A DNA stretch of 64,000 bases from Lycocorax pyrrhopterus obiensis (GCA_014706295.1 JACSVZ010000008.1:1747376-1811375); one strand, 5' to 3'. Counted from the stretch's first letter, positions 26,314-40,263 are shown. The notes: generated by a model from the letters alone, not told the origin. Made by a program: numbers and translations.

Positions 26314-27242
26314 AAGTCTTTCTTGTTTCTTTCTTGTCTTGAATTAAAAGGCCAAGTCCGAAATAAATCACATTTGCTACCACTTACATTTGCAAATAAT
26401 TCAGAAACAACTTCCAGTGCAGACAATCCTGCTGTTCTCACTGCAGTGAACACAGCAATGCTCAAATAAAAATAACTCCCAAACTGATGAATGGGCAAAG
26501 AAATTTAGGCTGGACTGGCTTTTACTGCTCATCTGAGTAAGATCCAAGAGTTTTTAGGCTGCCTTTAATAAGCTGCAGCCAGTACTGAGTGTATCTGGAT
26601 TTATTAGTCAAGCCCAAGAAAAATATAATTATTTGAAATGACAGATATTTGATAAATATTTGATATTCTGGATTTACAAAAATATGGAAACAAACAATGG
26701 CACAAATTGTTTGTGAAACCAGGGACAAACCATCCCGGCACCTTTCAACAGCTCCCTGCACCTTCAGTTCTGATTTATCACTGGTCATTTTTCCTAAGTA
26801 TTTAAAGTTTTGCAAGAAAAGTCTGGAATTTTCCTTTTATCTGATTTTATTTGGAAAACACACTGCCACTCTTAGTAACAATCAATGGAGTCTAGGAAGA
26901 TTTGCTGTCAAGGAAAGCACTAAATAAAAACAGGACAGGATCAGGCTGACTGAATCAGCAGGGAGAGAAAAACGGGAAGAGTATCCAAATATACGGAATG
27001 CGATCATTTGTGGATCAGGAACTCCAATTTTTGCTCTGTAATAAAAAACTGAATCTAAAGGCTCGGCTTAATGAAAATCCCAGTTTCACTGATTGCTGCA
27101 AAGTTTTACGTGGATTGAAACTGAAAGATGAGAAAAATAGGTTGGGTTTTTTGTTAACAAAAAGAGATCCCCCCGCCACTGAATGGTTCTGTGGTGCTGG
27201 GCCAGCACAGCCCCGGTTCTGAAGGCTGGAAATATCCTCTAG

Positions 27243-27312
27243 GAGAATCCCTAAGGCTGGAAAAGACTTCCAAGACCATGGAGTCCAGCCAGCACTAACC
27301 CATGTCCCCGAA
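27243..27312 (-). mobile_element. Short CR1 remnant
   Basis: Contains gagaatccctaaggctggaa, then aagacttccaagaccatgg and agcactaacccatgtcccc, a CR1 3' UTR end in reverse. Confidence 0.75.
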
Positions 27313-29040
27313 AGAGCCATACAAAGGAAACCCATGACACACATTTCGTATTTTCACTCCGTCCCTGGGGGTTTTGAGGGCTGCTCTCATTTCCTTTGGG
27401 TTGTGAGTGACAGCAATTCCCTGAGGCCATGTGAGAGAGGCACAGGGGGCATCATGCCCAAAATCTAAATCACTTTAGAGCCCAGATTTTCTTCTCATAG
27501 CCCACCAAACTGAAATAGCCACAGATGGATGACTGGACACAGCATTAGGGATAACGAGAGTTCCAGTTCGTAGTAAAAAATGAGGAAGCACTACCTTCAA
27601 TACCAATGGAAACACATTATGACCTGTATTTAATTAAGAAATGTACACACTTCACTTGTTTCCTGGGGACTTGAGTCTACTTCTGGCAAAGAACATCCCT
27701 GCAAAGCGTCTGGGAATGCACAATAATGGGAATTGGTTTAGACTGTGACTGATATTGAAACTCAAATAATCTGAACAAGGTTCTTTGGGGAAAGCATTGA
27801 CTTCGATTCGTGTCAAGGTGACAAAAAAGTGTCAATAAATGGCCTTGAAAAGAAGAATTAGCATTGATCCAACAGGGATTTTGGTTCCTAGCTCCCTATG
27901 GACGGGTGTGGGCTAATAATGATGGACCCTACCTTTCTTAAGAGTGGTTCTCCAGCCTTGCCTCCCATTCCAGGCTTTCATTTTTTGCTCTGGCTTGAAA
28001 TTAAACCTGAGAGGCCAAAGCTGCTCCAGCAGCTGCTGACTGGCACTGGAGGAAGTGCCAACTCTTTGCCAGGAAGTCTTCTGCCACCATGACCACTCTG
28101 CCACGCTTTGTGCTTTGCACAGGAAAACAGCTTGTGAATTAAAATGAAATTAAGAACAGCTGAATTCAATTAGTGCCTTTCACCAGCAAATGGAAATGAG
28201 GAGAAATTTGCATGTTGTTTTTGGTACTTATGAATTTCTCTCAAAACACATGGAGAAGACAAATTAATCAATCAAGCTAATACAAAACAAACTTCCCTGC
28301 ACTCCAAGGAGAACTCCTGAGTTTTAAAGCATTCTTGCCATATTGATTAAAGCACCTGGAAGTCAATTTTACTTTCAGGTTCTGTTGCAAGGTTGCAACA
28401 CTGTGAGGAAATGTCTCTATTTTTAGAGTGCTTTCTCTTCAATGAAATTAGCCTAGATGAGAATACTCCTATTTATTTTGTGCTTTTCATCTTTCTTTTT
28501 ATAAAAATCAAACCTACTCCGACAATATTTCCTTAACGCCAGCAGGAACGAGCACAGCAAAGGAATTTTAGGCTGCCTTAAAAAAAGAATCTGAAGCAGC
28601 ACATTCTCAATGGAACATGTCAAGTTTTGTGAGTGAATTGTGGCAGTCACGACTCCTTTGCCCTCTCTCACATCTCATAATTCAGTGTACACAGGGAAAG
28701 CAGGCTGCTAATAAATGTCACAGGGCACGGGGTGAGCAGCACTTCTTGCAGTCAGCAAACCAGAATCAAAATTTAATTCAACCAACGAGTCAAGTTTGGT
28801 CAGATATAAAACCCTCACATCAATTTGTTTGGTCTTTGTTGTTGTGTTCACCCACAATAATATTTGAAAGTACGGTCAAGTTCCTGTGTGCTCCCAAAAA
28901 AACCTAAAAAAGGCTCAGATTAACTCTGTTCACACCCATGTGGGGACAAGACAGGTGCAGGAATTCCATTCCAGCAGGACTTGTGTGTATGGTTAATTAG
29001 AAATGAATGTCTTTGGGGAGAGAACCAAGCCCAAACTTAC

Positions 29041-29201
29041 ATCTCTGTCCAGCACCCGGCCGGTGCTGTTCAGGTACAAGGTCTGCTTGATGGGGTCCAG
29101 GATCACCCAGTAATCCACGTTGTCCTTCAGGGAGAGCTCGATGGTGGGGTCAGGCCCTCCTGCTGTCCCTTTGATCAGCATGTTGTCAACCAAGATAGTG
29201 C
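29041..29201 (-). CDS. PCDH15: PCDH15 coding exon (human exon 4 equivalent): first part of cadherin repeat EC1
   Basis: Protocadherin-15 is a single-pass cadherin of inner-ear hair cells and photoreceptors. It forms the lower end of the tip link by binding cadherin-23 through EC1-EC2. On the minus strand this 161-bp exon starts with the last two bases of a glycine codon. It reads [19 protein letters not shown], then [17 protein letters not shown], and ends [11 protein letters not shown] at a complete GAT codon. The acceptor is tcgttgcag/GC and the donor GAT/gtaagt. The peptide matches remembered vertebrate PCDH15 almost residue for residue (residues about 53-106), and the split-glycine start agrees with human exon 4 beginning at c.158. 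NST is an N-glycosylation sequon. The next exon begins in phase 0, 3268 bp downstream. The preceding exons (signal peptide and start of EC1) were not found in the 34.8 kb upstream. The assignment is very secure. Confidence 0.96.
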
Positions 29202-29770
29202 CTGCAACGACATGAAACACCCCGGGGAGGAATTTATAGGGAATCCACATTTTTATGTATTTTTGTAACCACTGCAACACTGAAAATGCTGTTTTCTGCC
29301 TCGGCTTCGTGGTGTTTTACGTTTTGAGTGATGTTTAAAGAGCCTGAACCTTATTATCTGTAATGAAAAACTGTCTCTGACACGGCAGCTGTATCAGACA
29401 ATGCCAGAAGAAGCACTTGCAATGCACAATGATTTAAATTGACAATGAGACCCGTCACATCCAGCTATCTCCTTAACAAGATGAGCTTTTTCTTCATTGA
29501 GCAATCATCTCCCAATCTCACCTCGAACAAATGAAAGCACGGAAATAACAACCAAACCCGGAATAAATTTTCTGCAGCGAGAGCAACACATCAAGGTGAC
29601 GATGGGGAGAAAAAAGCACAGTTACATAAAGCTCTTCAGGAAAAAAGAGGCTTTCTACCTGGAGCTGCTCTGCCACAGAAACTGGATCGCAGCACAAGGA
29701 TGTGAAGACTACAGCCACAAGACAAAGGTAGTACTGAGAGGAGCAGCCAGCTCTCAACGTGGGTCTTTTC

Positions 29771-30340
29771 ATGGAATCATCAGATCCCAGAATGGTTTGG
29801 GTTGGAAAGGGGACCTTAAAGATCCAAAATTCCACCCCCTGCCATGGGCAGGGACATCTTCCAATATCCCAGGTGGCTCCAAGCCCCAATGTCCAACCTG
29901 GCCTTGGACACTTGCAGGGATCCAGGGGCAGCCACAGCTTCTCTGGGCACCCTGTGCCAGGGTGTCACCACTGCCACAGTGAAGAATTCCTTCCATGTAT
30001 GTAACCTAAATTTTCCTTCTTTCAGTCTGAACCCATTCCCTGTGTCCTGTCCCTCCATTTCCTGCTGCAGGGTCCCTCTCCAGTTTCCCTGTATCCCTTC
30101 AGATCCTGGAAGGAGCTGTGAGCTCTCCACACAACCTTCTCTCCTCCCAGCTGAGCAGCCCCAGCTCTCCCAGCCTGGCTCCATAGGGGAGGTGCTCCAG
30201 TCCCCTCAGCAACTCCATGGCCTCCTCTGGACCTGTTCCAACAGTTCCACACCCCTCTTATGCAGAACAGAGCACAGAATTCCAGGTGAGGGCTCACGAG
30301 AGACCACCTTGGCCCACCCTGCCAGTCGAGCCTTGCTTTT
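29771..30340 (-). mobile_element. CR1 LINE fragment, about 570 bp
   Basis: Begins catggaatcatcagatccca, then gaatggtttgggttgg, the core with a divergent middle (caccactgccacagtgaaga), and the 5' side tccagcccctcagcaactcc type to about 30340. Confidence 0.92.
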
Positions 30341-31866
30341 AGCAGTCAGCTCACCACCCCCAAAATGTGCCGAATTTCTTGTGGAGAACACTCCCAACTC
30401 ACTTCCCAAATGTCAAGCATCGCAAACCACCCTGAGTGTTGCCCTCTGGTGCCTCAGATTTGCATGCACAGCATTTATAACCACTCCTCGGAAATTTCAT
30501 TTGCCTGCAAAATTAACACTCCCCAGTTTGCTTCACACCGAAATATGGAAAGGAATAGTTTTTGTGGAAGTTCACCAGCAGTTAGGAGAAAATCTGTGAA
30601 TGTCAGTAGCTGCAGAACATTTAAACTAGGTTAAAATATTTATCATGCAACCTCCTGTTATTAAGGGCCCAAATAATTTATTCCAAAGTGTAGCATGAAG
30701 TTTCTTTACACCTTCTCTTTATAACAGTGACTCTGTATAAAAATATTCATCCAAGACAAGTGGCCCCACGATGGGCCAATGCTTTTTTGGCTAAAACAGT
30801 AAAATAATCACTGATCTTAACCCCAGCAATTGGTTTGCAGTCCTGTGGGGGAAAACACCACAGTAAGGTCTTGCCAATCATTTATTTTGAAACTACTTTT
30901 TTTTCTGACACAATAGAGATGACAAGAAGAAAATTGCCAAATATTTGAGAATAAAACTGCCAAACTTTGCACCAAAGACTGGTCTCAAGTTCAAGGAGCA
31001 ACCACTTTTTTTGCCACGTGAGAAACATTGTTTTTACCCAGGTGTTTTATGGCTCTTGGCACAATTTCCTGGTCAATAACATCTGTACAGTTCTACTCTG
31101 CCCCACGAGTTTGGCCTGGCAGCTTTTGGGGAGACCAGCACTGGTTTTAACACAAGGAGGATTTCACCAGGAAAACTCAGCTCATTTCCAACCCCGCGAC
31201 ACTTCCAAGTGTTGATGTCTACTCTGCAATTCCTCTCAAATCTATAAAATCCACCAGCCCTCGTTACTGGGCCTCAATGATGACGCAAAGAAGGGCTGGT
31301 AATCCAAATTTACTTACAAAAATATCTAAGCAACTTAAAATCTATGATGATGAATTTCATAGTCTGCAGTCAACCACCATCACTTCACTGACCTCACTGC
31401 TTTGATTCTGCATCTCGTTGGACTCTGCTTCCCTCTCTGCTTGGTTTCACAAAGCACTTCTTTTTGCTTTGGTTTGATCCAGGGACTCTTTTCTTCCTAA
31501 AAATAGGCTGGGTTTTCCTCAGATATTCATGAGGCACCCATACTCTCTCTCTGAGAGACAGCAGTTTGCAAATCAGCCTTTTAGTAGCCATCCTTAAATC
31601 CTCATTTTTCTAGTTGATGAAGTCTCCGGTATTTCAGAGGCCTTTCCCTTTCCCCCTTAGATATCTGTAATTTCTTCCTTACATCCTGCCTCTCTCCTTG
31701 ACCTAAAATGCCATGGAAGGAACCTCCAAATGATAAATCTGATGTGTCTGTGTCACCAGTTTGTCCACTAAAGCAAACCTGTCCCGTGATATTTGTAACT
31801 CACTGATACAATGAGTTTACGGAAAATCTGCTTTGCAATTTTTTTGCACAAGCAAAAATTCAAACA

Positions 31867-32445
31867 ATCACAGAATCCCAGAATCCCTGAGGCTGGAAAA
31901 GACCTCCAAGACTATGAAGTCCAACCCTGTGCCCGATGCCCACCTTGTCCCCAAGCCCAGAGCACTGAGTGCCACCTCCAGCCCTTCCTTGGACACCTCC
32001 AGGGATGGGCACTCCAAACCTCCCTGGGCAGCCCCTGCCAAGGCCTGAGCACCCTTTCCATGCAGAAATTCCTGCTGCTGTCCAAGCTGAGCCTCCCCTG
32101 GCCCAGCCTGAGGCCGTTTCCCCTTGTCCTGTCCCTGTTCCCTGGGAGCAGAGCCCGACCCCCCCCGGCTGCCCCCTCCTGTCAGGGAGTTGTGCAGAGC
32201 CACAAGGTCCCCCCTGAGCCTCCTTTGCTCCAGGCTGAGCCCCTTTCCCAGCTCCCTCAGCCGCTCCTGGGGCTCCAGCCCCTTCCCAGCTCCGTTCCCT
32301 GCCCTGGACACGCTCCAGCCCCTCCAGGGCTCTCTGGCCGGGAGGGCCCAGAACTGGACACAGCCCTCGAGGTCCCTCAGCAGGGCCAGCCCAGGGGACC
32401 GGCCCTGCCCTGGGCCTGCACTTCTGTCCTCTGTGCACAAGCCAC
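31867..32445 (-). mobile_element. CR1 LINE fragment, about 580 bp
   Basis: Begins aatcacagaatcccagaatc, then gaggctggaaaagacctcca. The body has aggccgtttccccttgtcct and gttgtgcagagccacaaggt. A second subfamily, shared with 46442-46806 and 61424-61785. An A run follows at about 32494-32511. Confidence 0.93.
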
Positions 32446-33207
32446 TGGAAAGGACACCCAGGACTATCAATTGGGGTATTTTTCCTGGCTGATTTAAAAA
32501 AAAAAAAAAAAACTGATGGGAGAGTTTGATTGCCCATCACCACAAGCAGATTTTAAGAACAGCTTTTCATCTTCCATGGAGACCACACAATTTGGCTGCT
32601 TCTCCACCTGCCCTGAAGCCTGACTGATGACTGAGGCACCTTGTGGAATGACCATACAGATTTCCAGGGGATTAGTACAGGATAAGCTCCAAGGAATCAA
32701 AGTCAAGGAAGCTGTTGGCTAAAAAAGCAAGAAAACCAGCCAGAACCCAAGAGGCTGGACAAGAGAGGAAAGATCTTTTATTGTCAGAGGTAACAGCATT
32801 TTTCTGAGCTTGTTGCAATTATTCAAAAACAGCTGCAAAAGACGACAACAAAACCAACAACTATAAAGTGCTGTAAGCATTTTAACAATTGTTCTACACC
32901 AGACTATTTCCCTGAGAGGAATCCAGGAGCTGGAAATCTTCATTAGGCTGAAACAAAAGGTTTTGATTTTAGAGCCAAATCTCAGGTGAACATTCTAAGG
33001 GGAGGGCACCGGACTCAGGCGCAAAAGCCATAAAATGTGGGATTTGCTGGTCGTGCTCTGCTGAAGACAGGAGCCTGGCAGTGCTCAGTGAGGAGTCACT
33101 TCCTGAATGATTTTGACACATCCTGGGATTATTATAGTTGAATGTTTTGGCAGAGCCCTTTTCTAAAGTGTGAGGGAATTATGACTGCTCTGAGGATAAA
33201 CCTTATT

Positions 33208-33242
33208 GAATCATGAAGTGGTTTGGGTTGGAAGGGACCAAT
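33208..33242 (-). mobile_element. Tiny CR1 3' end remnant
   Basis: gaatcatgaagtggtttggg followed by ttggaagggaccaatgt is the CR1 3' terminus; nothing more is left. Confidence 0.6.
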
Positions 33243-34682
33243 GTCACTGAAAAGTCTCTAAACATCAAACGAGGCTTTTCTCTGCAATTTAGATCTATTT
33301 TTTGCAACACAGGAATGTACTTAAGGGATTGGGCTGTGGCCTGTAAAGTCTTTAGATGTCCAGCAATACTCTGCATTGCAAGCGGAAAAGCAAAATGAAT
33401 CTGCAGGAGATGGGAGAACTGGGGTCCCCCCTCCAGGGGATCATTTTCTCCATTTCAGTCTTCAAAAACTTCTCCTTCTGGGAATATTTTCTGTTTTCCT
33501 TAACATTTCCAAACTCTTTTGAAGGTGTTCTAACTCTGAATGATACAGAAGGTAAATGCAACCCTTCTCTCCAAAACCTGTTTACACTGAATTGCTACTC
33601 AAAATCCACGCTCTGTAAAGAATAATTTACAAAGGATTGCTTTTAGGATGAAAAAATTGCATCCTTCTTCGTAATTAAAACAAAATATGCCAACACCTAT
33701 CCAAGATCTGCCCAAAGACCCACCTAACCTGGTGTCCTGGGTGCTCAGGACAGATCCAGACCTCAAATTGGATTCCACCTCCCTCCTCCACGTGCTCCTT
33801 GGCTCCAGAATAACCTTGTCCATGCTCTTACCGGCTTTACAGGTGAAAAAAAGGTATGCCTGAGGCATTTACAAACCTCACAGGCTCTTCTTCAAGAGGT
33901 TTTGAAAGCTCACACACTGAGAAGGCAGCGACATTAACCCTGCTCATCTTCCCAGCAGGCTGCTGATGAAGCCTTGAAGATCTCTTGGTACAACAAGGTG
34001 CAGCAGATGACAAAAACTAAGTGGATAAAAATTGATCAGTTGGAAGATGCTCAACATTGGTATCGATTGGTCGAGTCCCTGGCAGCCCCGCAAGGGTAAA
34101 ACATCCCCTGAAATAACATTTTGAAAAAGGGTTTCTCTTTTGGTTTTTAGTTTAGCCAATGGGACCAGATTGATAAGGTTAACATAAGATTGTCCATTAC
34201 CTACACAAAAACCTGCTGGCTCTTGATAAAAAACATTCCTAGGTTGGTGCTCTCATAGCAGGCACAAAAACCGGCCATGAACAAAACTGGGACTTTATTA
34301 AAGCACCTCACACACAATGGAAAGGCTCTCAAGGAAAAAAAATACACAAGCTAACATTTCTGGGAGCATTTGAAGAAGAAAATATTCCTCTTTGTACCAG
34401 ACAGCAGAGAAGTAATAAAAATGCACATCCTACAGTCAGTGGTGAGATAAAACCTCCCCAGGCTATTCCAGCCTTCCCTTTGTTTCTTGTCTCCCCTCCC
34501 AGAAGACCTTGGCAATAGCAACTCTTGCAGGTAATTTAGAATTTTCAGGACACAACAACAACAAGGTTCTGTATAAACAGGCCCAACGCAGCCACTCTGA
34601 GTCAGGCTTTCCAGGGAGGGAGTTTTGGGAATTACAGAAACTTCCTGCAGTGCCACAGCTTTTGGTCAAGGGAGCATGACCA

Positions 34683-34867
34683 CCCAGAGGGTGCTGGGTA
34701 CTGCCCAGGCTCCCCAGGGAATGGGCACGGCCCCGAGGCTGCCAGAGCTCCAGGAGCGTTTGGACAGAGCTCTGGGTGGGATTGTTGGGGTGTCCTGGGC
34801 AGGGCCAAGTGTTGGACTGGATGATCCTTGTGGGAATCTTCCAAATCAGGAGATTCCATGAGTCTGT
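34683..34867 (+). mobile_element. CR1 LINE fragment
   Basis: Contains gctgccagagctccaggagc, then gggattgttggggtgtcct, ttggactggatgatccttg, and ends aggagattccatgagtctg. Related to 20499-20638. Confidence 0.85.
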
Positions 34868-35421
34868 AAGCACATCAGCACCAGCAAGCTTCCTGTGAAA
34901 TTTTCCTGGACTTGGACAAACTCCTTTGTGAGAAATAAAATGCAGCATCATCCCTGAATGATCCTAGGGAATGATCCCAGGAGTCATCCCTGCATTCCAT
35001 CAAGGTCAGACAATGAGGGAAAATGCTTTCAGAATGCCTCAAGTCCAAGTGAAGAAGGAAAATGTTGCTGTGCAGCAAAACCAGGAGCAAACCCAGGTTT
35101 GTGTCCTCACCCAAAAGCAATGCAAATGAACACCCACACTGGTCAGAGACTGGAAAGGGCTCAGAGCTGGTAGCCCTGGATTCAGGCACTGGGATAAGAG
35201 CCAAACATCCAGCTCCTCATGAAAATCTGGGAAAAACCATGAGACTCTAAAAAGAGGGGACCTTCAGCACTGGATGTCTTCAGGTACCAGACAAAACCTC
35301 CTTAGAAGAGGAAAACATTCTCTTCTTGGATCCAGCTGAGTGGACAGGTGGGTCTTTATTCTATACTCCTGTTATTTTAAGACAGAGCAGAAACCTCAGC
35401 AAGTTCTACTTCCATCCCCAT

Positions 35422-35482
35422 GGAATCACTGAGGTTGGAAAAGACCCCTGAGATCATCATGTTCAACCTTTAACCAACATAT
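35422..35482 (-). mobile_element. Short CR1 remnant
   Basis: atggaatcactgaggttgga, then aaagacccctgagatcatc, the CR1 3' UTR end in reverse. Confidence 0.75.
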
Positions 35483-38110
35483 TATGGAACACTGGGGAAG
35501 GAAACACTCAGAGATGAGGGGGAACAGGGAAGCCTTGGAGCACAAAGGAGCTCAGGATCGTGAAACTTTACACAATTCCACCTTACGTATGGGATGGGAT
35601 GATGCTCACCCCAAAGCAAGGGATGGCTCCTGCCACAGCACCCAATTCTGCAACCAGTTTTTCACTCCTGAGAGTAAGCTCCTCACACCTTCCCCTGATG
35701 ACAACTCCAGAGTATATTTTGGTACTTTGGGGAAAAAATATGTCTATTAATGAAGTTTGTGCATATTCCCAGGCAGGGCTGAGCTCCTGGGAACACAAAT
35801 CCTCTGATTATGTACATTGATTATGGAGTTTGGTACCTGCAACCAGAATGATTTGCACTTAAAAGGAGCCAGGCTCCCAGGGATATCCAAGTCTTCCCAT
35901 TTAAATATAGTATCACAAACCCAATCTCAGTTCTATTTCAGACCTGATTTATTTTATTAAGGCTATGTTAATAAATGTTGTATTTATGCTTTGTCTGCTA
36001 AATAGGTCCCAAGCCAAAGCAAACCCAATTTTATCCAGGTTTTTTTTTGTTCATCTAACTCAAATCTGCTCAGCTCAAAAGCTCAAGCACTTTCCTTTAA
36101 ACGTATGTTCACCTTTGCTAACTTTGGGATTTATTTTCCCAAACTTTTCCTCAAATTCATGGGTTGAATGCACCGAAGCCACAGCTCCAGCACGTCCTAC
36201 TGAGTCCAAATCGGGCAGGTTTAAACCAGAAACTACAACCCCCAGCATCTGCAAAATGTCCAACAACCGGTCCTTAAACGGGACAGAAATTCACACCCAG
36301 AGGTCAAAAACCACACCTCCAAAAAATGGTGCTGCTGAAAACTGGAACGAACTCAGTGCCCACTGCACTGATTTATTGTGGAGGCACCTGCAGACCCTCC
36401 CGAGATCCCTGATGGATGATTTTCCGATGTTTTTAAGTCCCTGGGAATACTCCCTGTCAGGTTTGACAAATGTGTAACAACACAAATGGGTTTTCATCAG
36501 GGACCTGCCTCGTTTGGTGTGTTACTGGTTGTTGGGAGGACAAGACCAGGCTCTGGGTGCCCACACACCCCAAAATAGAGAGCAGCCTGAGATCACACCA
36601 GTGGTGGTGTCTCCTCCAACCACCTCAAATGCCAAATGTGACCCAAAAATCCCCCAGGGTGAGCCCATGGCTGAGCTCTGGGACAAGGTCACCAGGGAAG
36701 GGCTCCAGGCTTGTAGGTTCCTCCTGCCAAATGGGAGAACCTGCAAATCCCCAAAAGTCGGTGTAGGAGGAAAGAGAAAGTTGGAGCAAAGAGGCTTTCT
36801 TAGCTCTTTCCCTACAGATAAGCCACAGGATTTTGGAAGATGGATGTGAGACAAAGGGCCTTTGGTGCCTCTTCCTTGATGGTCGTTTAGGCACAAGACA
36901 CCCAAGAACTGGAGCCCCTGGTTGTTCCGTTTCATTCACATTTTTCTGAGGGCACCATTCAACAGAAAACGGAAAAAATACCTAATTTTCATCTTGATTC
37001 TTGGAAAATGACATCTTTGGAAGTACAGATTTCTGCCACTGAGGAGAAGCCAAGCTTTGCTGGGTTTGCCTCTCAAAATAGGAACCCGTATTTCAGAATT
37101 AACCTTAAATCCATCTCGGGGATTGAAGAATGGAGGGGACTCGTGCTCTCAATACAAGCTTGATAATGAGGAGGCAGGAATTGTGAGTGGGGCATGGCCT
37201 TGGCCAGGGAAATTCTGATGAAAACTTTTATCCCAATGAATGTTTCTGCACCAAACCCACAGAGATGAAGATCCATCACACTTCCCTCACACCCCACATA
37301 TCCAGGTAACCCCTTCTGGAGGTCCTGGGCACGTTTTGGGCTGTGTCAGATCCCAAATAAATACTTAAAACTGGTTTTATAAACCTTGTTTGCTTTCCAA
37401 TTCCTTTAGCCACTTCTCAAGCCAACCAACAACGAGGTTTATTTGCTCTCTGTTTAGTAAAGTCCGATTTACACTTTAAACACACAAGGACTCCTAAATA
37501 ATGAATCAGATCAAGCAGTTTTTTGGGAAGACCATGGGCAGCAGTGGCTGCTGAAGGTGTGAATTAAATGACTTGAATGTTTTCACCTTAATTTGGAGCC
37601 ATCCTGGGGGCTGTTTGCAAACCATTTGGAGAGGAGCAGCAGGAGCCTGCACTGCTCTGCTGTAACCCTGAATTATTAAAATTATCACAGCCTGTCTAAA
37701 CATTGCTCGTGGTTGTGCATAATTTTTTTTAATATTTCCTTGACATCTTCTGTGCACCACATGCAGCTGTTTTCTCCTTATAAAGGAGGCAAAAGAAGGG
37801 CAATTTACTGATGCTGTTCCATCCTCTTTATCTCCTTGTGCTGGTTTTCCTGCAGGAAAGCATCCTTGGGGGAAAAAAATGAGCATTGCCAGCAAACCTG
37901 GATTGTCTTGGTGCACCGCAAAGGCAGAGCCATTAAATCTGTGATTTCCAAAATTGTGCCCCAACGTGTTTAGTCTGAGGTTGGCTCCAGTCTCCCAGTT
38001 GTTTCCAGATGCTGGAAAGGTGCAGACACTGCAACCTGAGCCTCTGGAAAGGGGAATGGAAAGGGGAGTGTGGGGGAAATGGAGGGATGGGCCAGCACTG
38101 AACACACAAT

Positions 38111-38565
38111 CCTGGAATCACAGAATGTCCTGGGCTGGAAGGGAACATCTTGGAAGTCCATCTTCTTTCACCCCTGCCATGGGCAGGGACACCTTCCACT
38201 GTCCCAGGCTGCTCCAAGCCCCAATGTCCAACCCGGCCTTGGGCACTGCCAGGGATCCAGGGGCAGCCACAGCTTCTCTGGGCACCCTGTGCCAGGGCCT
38301 GCCCACCCTCCCAGGGAACAATTCCTGCCCAATATCCCATCCATCCCTGCCCTCTGGCACTGGGAAGCCATTCCCTGTGTCCTGTCCCTCCATCCCTTGT
38401 AAAGAGTCTCTCTCCATGTTTCCTGCAGCTCCTTCAGGCCCTGCAAGGCCACAATTTGGTCACCCCAAAGCTTCTCCTCTCCAGGCTGAACAATCCCAGC
38501 TCTCCCAGCCTTTCCTCCCAGCAGAGCTGCTCCATCCCTCGGATCATCCTGGTGCCACCCCTGGA
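38111..38565 (-). mobile_element. CR1 LINE fragment, about 455 bp
   Basis: Begins cctggaatcacagaatgtcc, carries the common core and the aaagagtctctctccatgtt variant, and ends near ctcggatcatcctggtgcca. Confidence 0.93.
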
Positions 38566-39351
38566 TTCATCAAACAGAAAAAATCATCACAGACCAAAAT
38601 TTCCACCTTCAACTGAATTTGGATCAAGTCTTGTTAAGCACTAATTCAACCTTACAATATTCCTGCTGTGAGATCCCTCCTATTTTTGCCCAGAGGCCAA
38701 TGGAATCCTTGAGGTGAGGAGTGGAGCACTACAGAGGAGGTGCACACTGAATTTCATGAGAGATTGAGGAAAATCCACAATTTCTTGTCTGTTTCGCCTT
38801 CTATGAGGACAGGGAACCATCTTCATTCATGGGAGAGAGCAAATCCTTTCTTTTCCTGGGAATTGCTTTATCACAGAAATAAAAAGCGTCCAAAAGGCCT
38901 TTGTTATCCACGGAATTCTGCAGGACCCTTTGTAACCTACAACTGTGCATCAGCCGCTGATCACACTGCTGTCAAGGAGTCAGCATTCCAAACAACTGAC
39001 AAGAGAATGGCTGAGTGAGGATCACACCGGGTTTGGGAGCAGAATCCAGGATTAGGAGATTCTGGGAGCAAGCAGAGTGATGGATTACAGCGGCTACACT
39101 GGTACAAACCCCAGTCTGACATCCTTCTATCCTATTTTTTTCCCATTCCACTAAAGCCCACAAGGTGTGGCGGATTTATTGTCACTAGTGCAGCTCCTGG
39201 TTGTGTTTGCAGACATCCCAACAGAAACACAGGAAAATCAGGAATACCTGGCACTATGTCCTGCCTGGAGGAATTTTATTTTCCACTTTGCAAAGCTTGT
39301 TCTAAGCAGTTTTGTTGCCTTTGCAATCAAGCACTGCCTTCTTCTCCACAC

Positions 39352-39488
39352 TTTCCCATCTCTGGAAGTGTTCAAGGACAGGTTGGAGCAAGCTGGTCTA
39401 GTGGAAGGTGGCCCTGACCACGTGAGGGGGTGGAACAAGATGAGCTTTAATGTTCTTTCCAACCCAAAGCACTCTGTGATTATGTGAT
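39352..39488 (+). mobile_element. CR1 LINE 3' fragment
   Basis: ttcccatctctggaagtgtt, then acaggttggagcaagctggt, and 3' end ccaacccaaagcactctgtg. An older, diverged copy. Confidence 0.82.
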
Positions 39489-40014
39489 TCCTCCTAACTC
39501 AAATCCCAAGTCCCTAATGCCACTGAAGTGCTACCATCAAAAAACGATTTTAAGTGGCAGTTTTGCAGTTATCAGGGGAAAAAGCAAACCTGCAAAAGCC
39601 ACGCTGTTCCCCAGAGCCAGTCAATTATTTCACACTCCCCTGACCTGGCTGTCAGGGGAGCAGCAAGGACATATCCAGCTCCAAAGTGTTACCTGAGGAG
39701 CAGCTTTTTAACCTTTTCATCACCTGACTTGCAAACCATGATTGATTTTTTTTCCCCCTTCAGCCAGACCTGCTCCTTTTCCACGGGGAAATCACCCTCG
39801 CAAAAAGCTCTTTGAACACTTCTCAGCATAAAGAAAAAGTCGAGGGAACTGAAACCAAACATTTGGAGGAGGTTGCTAAGAACTCACAGCGCTTTGCTTC
39901 ACCTGTGATCTGAAAGCTCTCTTAGAAACTAAAATCTGAATCAGAAAGAATATGAGATGTGATCAACTAAATTTGTGCTGTTCTGTTGCCCTGTGGAAAT
40001 GAAAACAGACATGG

Positions 40015-40245
40015 AAGTGAGTGGCAGGCTTCTCCCAGGTAACAAAGGACAGGGTGAAAGGAAATGGCCTCAGGATACACCAAGGGAGGTTCAGATTGGA
40101 TATAAGGGAAAATTCCTACATGGAAAGGGTTCTCAGGCACTGGAATGGGCTGCCCAGGGAAGTGGTGAATTCACCATCGCTGGAAGTGTTCAAAAAACCT
40201 GAGGACCTGGGTTAGTGGTGAACATGGTGGTGCTGGGCTGACGTC
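40015..40245 (+). mobile_element. Old CR1 LINE fragment
   Basis: ggcttctcccaggtaacaaa, then gaaatggcctcaggataca, ggttcagattggatataagg, ggctgcccagggaagtggtg, ending with a diverged 3' part. Plus orientation, opposite to the CR1 that begins about 20 bp later. Confidence 0.85.
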
Positions 40246-40263
40246 TTAATCACTTAAAAAACT

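Larger units (their letters stand above)
25773..29040 (-). other. PCDH15: PCDH15 intron 4
   Basis: A complete 3268-bp intron with GT...AG ends. A CR1 copy at 25851-26313 starts only about 80 bp from the upstream edge of the 25617-25772 exon. A small CR1 remnant lies at 27243-27312. The remainder is AT-rich unique sequence with no coding signal. Confidence 0.9.

Noticed and set aside
25663..26469. 268-codon plus-strand frame covering a PCDH15 exon
   Set aside because: It runs antisense through the exon and then through a CR1 copy; the minus-strand reading is the real one.
31811..32543. 227-228 codon frames on both strands
   Set aside because: Both are frames through one CR1 copy.
35965..36477. 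170-codon plus-strand frame
   Set aside because: No recognised domain, no flanking gene signals, intronic position; compatible with chance.
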